Shown in pieces: positions 60,072-64,000 of a stretch of 64,000 nucleotides of DNA. The stretch is taken from NCBI GenBank assembly GCA_020632795.1, contig JACKEV010000017.1:226072-290071 (forward strand). Reading direction: 5' to 3'. Position 1 is the stretch's first letter. Each line of letters opens with the position of its first letter. This stretch comes from Alphaproteobacteria bacterium. Lineage in GTDB: Bacteria > Myxococcota_A > UBA796 > CAJQPC01. The notes beneath the pieces were generated by a model that saw nothing but the letters and a program-made list of their open reading frames with translations, did not search any database and was not told where the DNA came from. A program made the translations under genes and the position numbers.

Positions 60072-60736
60072 CAGCGCCGCGCCCCCCCGCGGCGGGCCAG
60101 CCACTCGCCCAGCGCCGCCGCACTCAGGGCCAGCCCCACCGACAGCGCCACCATGCGCGCGGCCACGAGGTCGCCCCCCGGGGCCTGCAGCGCCGACCAG
60201 ATCGCCAGGGTCAGGGTGCGGCTGGTGCCGGGGATGTTGCCGGCGAAGGTGATGGTCGCCCCGAACTCGCCCAGCGCCCGCGCGAAGCACAGCAGCGCCC
60301 CCGAGAGCAGCCCCGGCCAGGCCAGGGGCAGGGTGACCGCGCGGAAGGTGTCCACCGGGCCGGCGCCCAGGGTGCGGGCGGCCTGCTCCAGCCGGGGGTC
60401 GACCGCCTCGATGGAGAGCCGCAGGGCGCGCAGCAGCAGGGGGAAGCCCATGACGCCGGCCACGAGGGCCGCCGCCGCGGTCGTGAAGGCCAGGTCCAGC
60501 CCCAGCGGCCCACCCAGAAGCCCTCTTCGGCCCAGCAAGACGAGCAGCAGGTAGCCCGTCACCACGGGCGGGAGCACGAGCGGGAGCCCCAGGATCGCCT
60601 CCACCACGGCCTTCCCGGGGAACGACCTGCGCGCGAGCAGCCAGGCGAGGGGCACCGCGGCGGGCAGCGCCGCGAGGGTGCCCAGGGCGGCGACCTGCAG
60701 CGAGAGCGCCAGGGCCTCCAGCTCGGCGGGGGTCAG
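60071..60736 (-). CDS. modB: Molybdate ABC transporter permease, probable CTG start
   Basis: The canonical ModB begins with LTPAELEALALSLQVAALG-type sequence, and that sequence is present in frame from CTG 60736. No ATG, GTG or TTG occurs in frame between 60838 and 60656. Starting at the later GTG 60655 would cut off the first membrane helix. From CTG the protein is 221 aa, the usual family length, with GAGG 8 nt upstream. Five or six helices and the ATPase-coupling EAA-like loop (QAARTLGAGPVDTFRAVTLP) are visible. The CTG overlaps the TGA of a small upstream ORF by 4 nt. Permease of the molybdate importer; no binding-protein gene (modA) lies in this operon. Confidence 0.85.
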   Translation of the reverse strand: MTPAELEALALSLQVAALGTLAALPAAVPLAWLLARRSFPGKAVVEAILGLPLVLPPVVTGYLLLVLLGRRGLLGGPLGLDLAFTTAAAALVAGVMGFPLLLRALRLSIEAVDPRLEQAARTLGAGPVDTFRAVTLPLAWPGLLSGALLCFARALGEFGATITFAGNIPGTSRTLTLAIWSALQAPGGDLVAARMVALSVGLALSAAALGEWLARRGGARR

Positions 60737-60816
60737 GGGCGGGCCTCGCTGTGGGGCGCGGTGATGGTCAGGTCGCAGCGGGCGAGCACCGCGGGGCGCT
60801 GGGGCTGGGCGCGCAT
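60733..60816 (-). CDS. Small ORF (27 aa) upstream of and overlapping modB
   Basis: ATG 60816 follows GGAGG at a spacing of 7 nt (GGAGG-TGGAACC), a far better initiation site than modB's own. The frame ends at TGA 60735-60733, overlapping the modB CTG (CTGA). The product is a short basic peptide (MRAQPQRPAVLARCDLTITA, then 7 residues) without known family. Its likely role is a translated leader that brings ribosomes to the weak modB start by termination-reinitiation. It begins 19 nt after the DAHP synthase stop. Confidence 0.5.
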   Translation of the reverse strand: MRAQPQRPAVLARCDLTITAPHSEARP

Positions 60817-60835
60817 GGTTCCACCTCCAGGGGTC

Positions 60836-62167
<1,332 letters not shown>

Positions 62168-62205
62168 CCCCTCGGGCTAGCGCGGCACGCGGCCCCCGGC
62201 AAGCC

Positions 62206-62550
62206 TCAGGCTTCGGCCGTGGTCCCGATGGGGATGCGGCGCCGACGCTGAGCGGCGGACCGGGGCAGGTCCACCCGCAGCAGGCCGTCCTCGAAGCGGG
62301 CGGTGATCCGCTCAGCGTCGATGCCGTCGGGCAGCTTGAGGGAGCGCCGCCAGGTGACCGGGGCGAACTGGCGCTCCACGACGCGGCCCGGCTCGGGCTC
62401 GGTGGTGGTGGCCGACAGGCTGAGCGTGTCCTTCTCGACGCTCAGCTCCAGATCCTCGGCGCGCACGCCGGGGACCTCCGCGATGACCAGGAAGGCGTCG
62501 TCGGACTCGAACAGATCAAGGCGGGCACGACGGTCAGAGGTCGTCGTCAT
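62206..62550 (-). CDS. Small heat shock protein (Hsp20/alpha-crystallin)
   Basis: 114 aa with GGAG 6 nt upstream. An alpha-crystallin domain covers residues about 8-100 (FLVIAEVPGVRAEDLELSVE, then SLKLPDGIDAERITARFEDG and LLRVDLPR). A terminal I-x-I anchor (RRIPIG) is used for oligomer assembly. The N-terminal arm is very short, so oligomers may be small. ATP-independent holdase. It follows the second Hsp20 gene by 14 nt. Confidence 0.93.
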   Translation of the reverse strand: MTTTSDRRARLDLFESDDAFLVIAEVPGVRAEDLELSVEKDTLSLSATTTEPEPGRVVERQFAPVTWRRSLKLPDGIDAERITARFEDGLLRVDLPRSAAQRRRRIPIGTTAEA

Positions 62551-62564
62551 GGCAAGCTCCGATG

Positions 62565-62966
62565 CTAGCGGTTGGTGATGGGGATGCGGCGGGTGCGCTC
62601 GGTCGTGGCCAGAGGCAAGCGGACCGTGAGCACGCCGTCTTCGAGGGTGGCGGTGGCGCTCTCCGGGTCGACGCGCACCCCCAGGCGGAAGGCGCGGGTC
62701 AGCTCGGCGCCGGTGCGCTCGCGGTAGACCGCGCGGAAGCCCTCGGGGGCGTCCAGGTCGCGGGTCGCGGAGATGCGCAGCACGCCGTCCTCGATGTCGA
62801 GGGTGAGCTGCTCCTGGGTGACGCCGGGCAGGAGGGCCCGGAAGACGAGGGCGTCGTCGGAGGCGTACACGTTGACAGGGAAGCCGGGACGCGGCGCCGC
62901 GCGGGTCAGGGCGTCCAGGGCGTCGAAGGCCGCGAAGGCGGGGAATGCGCTGAGGTTCGAGAGCAT
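62565..62966 (-). CDS. Small heat shock protein (Hsp20/alpha-crystallin), first of tandem pair
   Basis: 133 aa from the ATG 62966 (AGGAG 8 nt upstream); an earlier in-frame ATG would add an Ala/Arg/Pro segment. The N-terminal arm (FPAFAAFDALDALTR) is hydrophobic, as in class A Hsp20. The crystallin domain (about 35-125) has FRALLPGVTQEQLTLDIEDG and VDPESATATLEDGVLTVRLP, and the C-terminal RRIPITNR holds the I-x-I motif. Longer arm than its partner, so the two probably form hetero- or functionally distinct oligomers. The inverted repeat upstream (63022-63077) may control the pair. Confidence 0.93.
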   Translation of the reverse strand: MLSNLSAFPAFAAFDALDALTRAAPRPGFPVNVYASDDALVFRALLPGVTQEQLTLDIEDGVLRISATRDLDAPEGFRAVYRERTGAELTRAFRLGVRVDPESATATLEDGVLTVRLPLATTERTRRIPITNR

Positions 62967-63021
62967 GGGTATGGCTCCTTCATCGGGGCGCGCGGCCGGA
63001 GCGCGGAGGCCCAGCACGCGC

Positions 63022-63077
63022 CATTGAGGGCGTTGTTCCTTGGTTCACCGCTCCACATCCAGCGGTCGACCTCAATG
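63022..63077. promoter_or_regulatory. Inverted repeat CATTGAGG...CCTCAATG upstream of the Hsp20 pair
   Basis: Perfect 8-bp arms at 63022-63029 and 63070-63077, 40 nt apart, in the 131-bp region between the GST stop and the Hsp20 start. It does not match the CIRCE element (TTAGCACTC-N9-GAGTGCTAA). GTGATCAC (63077-63084) beside it is a second small palindrome. Confidence 0.4.
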
Positions 63078-63097
63078 TGATCACCACACCCGGAGCG

Positions 63098-63832
63098 TCA
63101 AGCCTGCGGCAGGTCCAGCTCGGGGTAGCGGCGGAAGATGCCGCTCTCGTTGAACGGGATCCGTTGGTCTGAGGCCAGGTATGCCGCGATCGCCGGCTGC
63201 GCGGCGACCCGATCGCGCAATACCATCAGCCCGGGGAGGTCCACCGAGACCCGGGCGAAGTTGCTCGGGAAGGCGTAGGCCAGCCCCTCCAGCACCTGGA
63301 AGACCGAGGTGTCCACGTAGCTGAACGAGGCACCCAGCATCCAGGGCCCCCCGCCGTGGTCCAGCACCCGCTCGAAGTAGCCCAGGAACTTCGGCAGCCG
63401 CTTGGCCAGGAAGTCCCGGGCCCGCAGCGGGGCGAACTCCTTCTGGCTCTCATAGCGCTGGCTGCTGGTGATCGGGTGGTGGGTGTCGTGGGCCTCGGTG
63501 ACCAGATCCGCCACGGTGAGCTGGAGCTGGGCGGCGGTGAACCGGGCCGCCTCGTCGTCGGGCACCAGGCCGTGGCGCTCCCCGATGTAGCGCACGATGT
63601 TGGCGGTCTGCGCGATGACCCGGTCCCCGTCCACCAGGATGGGCGGCGCCAGCGGCGGCACGCCGTCGGCCTCCCCCCGGTTGTAGCGGAGCACCGCGCC
63701 CACGCCGCCGCCCTGGTCCTCGGGCAGGCGGGCGAGGTCGACATAGGGCACGCCAGCGGCCACCAGCGCGAGGCGGACGAACTCGCCGCGACCCTGCAGG
63801 CCGGGCCAGTAGACGAGGACGTAGGGAGGCAT
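63098..63832 (-). CDS. Glutathione S-transferase-like protein
   Basis: 244 aa with GGAG 8 nt upstream. The N-terminal thioredoxin-like half (YVLVYWPGLQGRGEFVRLAL, then PPILVDGDRVIAQTANIVRY with the cis-Pro and glutathione-binding strand) joins an all-helical C-terminal half. A Tyr near the N-terminus (residue 4 or 8) is the candidate catalytic residue. The helical domain is longer than in bacterial beta-class GSTs and closer to sigma/mu-type plans. Cytosolic. It begins 3 nt after the stop of the Pro-rich gene upstream. Confidence 0.88.
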   Translation of the reverse strand: MPPYVLVYWPGLQGRGEFVRLALVAAGVPYVDLARLPEDQGGGVGAVLRYNRGEADGVPPLAPPILVDGDRVIAQTANIVRYIGERHGLVPDDEAARFTAAQLQLTVADLVTEAHDTHHPITSSQRYESQKEFAPLRARDFLAKRLPKFLGYFERVLDHGGGPWMLGASFSYVDTSVFQVLEGLAYAFPSNFARVSVDLPGLMVLRDRVAAQPAIAAYLASDQRIPFNESGIFRRYPELDLPQA

Positions 63833-63835
63833 GGC

Positions 63836-64000
63836 CTACTCCGGCTTCTCGGCGGTCTCCGGCGGCGTGGGGGGCGGCTGACCGGGCAGCTCCTCGCCAT
63901 CGGCCGGGTGCGTGGGCCCCGAGCCCGGCTCGACCGGGGCCGGCGGGATCTTCGAGGCGCGCTCCCCGCCCCCAGGCCCGCCCAGGGTGGCCTTGCAGTC
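63836..64000 (-). CDS. C-terminal part of a Pro-rich protein, cut by window edge
   Basis: Only the last 54 residues are visible, reading from the window end to TAG at 63838-63836: a single Cys near the cut, then Gly/Pro/Glu-rich sequence (IPPAPVEPGSGPTHPADG, then EELPGQPPTPPETAEKPE). The tail is disordered-looking and no domain can be assigned. It precedes the GST gene by 3 nt, so both are probably in one operon. Confidence 0.7.
   Translation of the reverse strand, partial: DCKATLGGPGGGERASKIPPAPVEPGSGPTHPADGEELPGQPPPTPPETAEKPE

Noticed and set aside
62967..63097. CIRCE/HrcA heat-shock operator upstream of the Hsp20 genes
   Set aside because: No TTAGCACTC-N9-GAGTGCTAA; only an unrelated inverted repeat with a 40-nt spacer.

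Overview
The window is a very GC-rich, densely packed chromosomal segment of a Gram-negative bacterium. Lipoprotein-type signal peptides are frequent, several followed by Asp/Thr/Gly-rich low-complexity linkers. A predicted selenoprotein, a Hanks-type kinase, an M4 protease with a C-terminal prepeptidase-like domain, a 6-TM adenylate cyclase and an ECF sigma pair together suggest Myxococcota or a related deltaproteobacterial lineage. This taxonomic reading is an inference, because no rRNA or tRNA was found. No CRISPR array, insertion sequence or prophage was recognised. No gene-free stretch exceeds 300 bases; the longest are 41950-42232 and 57215-57478, and what they hold is described below.

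Layout. 1-18560 holds mostly envelope, lipid and signalling genes: a partial unknown gene, an ECF sigma factor with a cupin anti-sigma partner, a UGA-containing lipoprotein with a redoxin domain, a lipase-maturation-factor/hydrolase pair, a phosphodiesterase/amidase lipoprotein pair, kptA beside a LysR gene, an ABC exporter with an RF-like protein, a metallophosphoesterase, a cPLA2/patatin-like protein and an adenylate cyclase.

18573-41949 is one minus-strand operon of five genes (3326, 522, 385, 1201 and 2335 aa) with overlaps or gaps of 46 nt or less. Only a DUF6603-like region in the first protein is recognisable. A divergent winged-helix/STAND/TPR regulator (42233-45115) faces it across a 283-bp region with two stable hairpins and two TGTC/GACA palindromes. 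This is the best candidate in the window for an undescribed multi-protein system.

45102-64000 holds a cytochrome b5/KAP-NTPase/membrane-protein operon, an acyl-CoA synthetase, an exosortase-like/VTT membrane pair, a small ORF behind 12-bp direct repeats, an SDR, an M4 protease, a Ser/Thr kinase, modB-modC without modA downstream of a class II DAHP synthase, two Hsp20 genes and a GST.

The most specific single discovery is the gene at 2217-3896. An in-frame UGA (3558-3560) sits exactly at the first Cys position of a thioredoxin CxxC motif (UPVC), and a SECIS-like hairpin with a GGUC loop begins just downstream. Seven convergent gene pairs overlap or abut at their 3' ends, so there is almost no room for conventional terminators between them.
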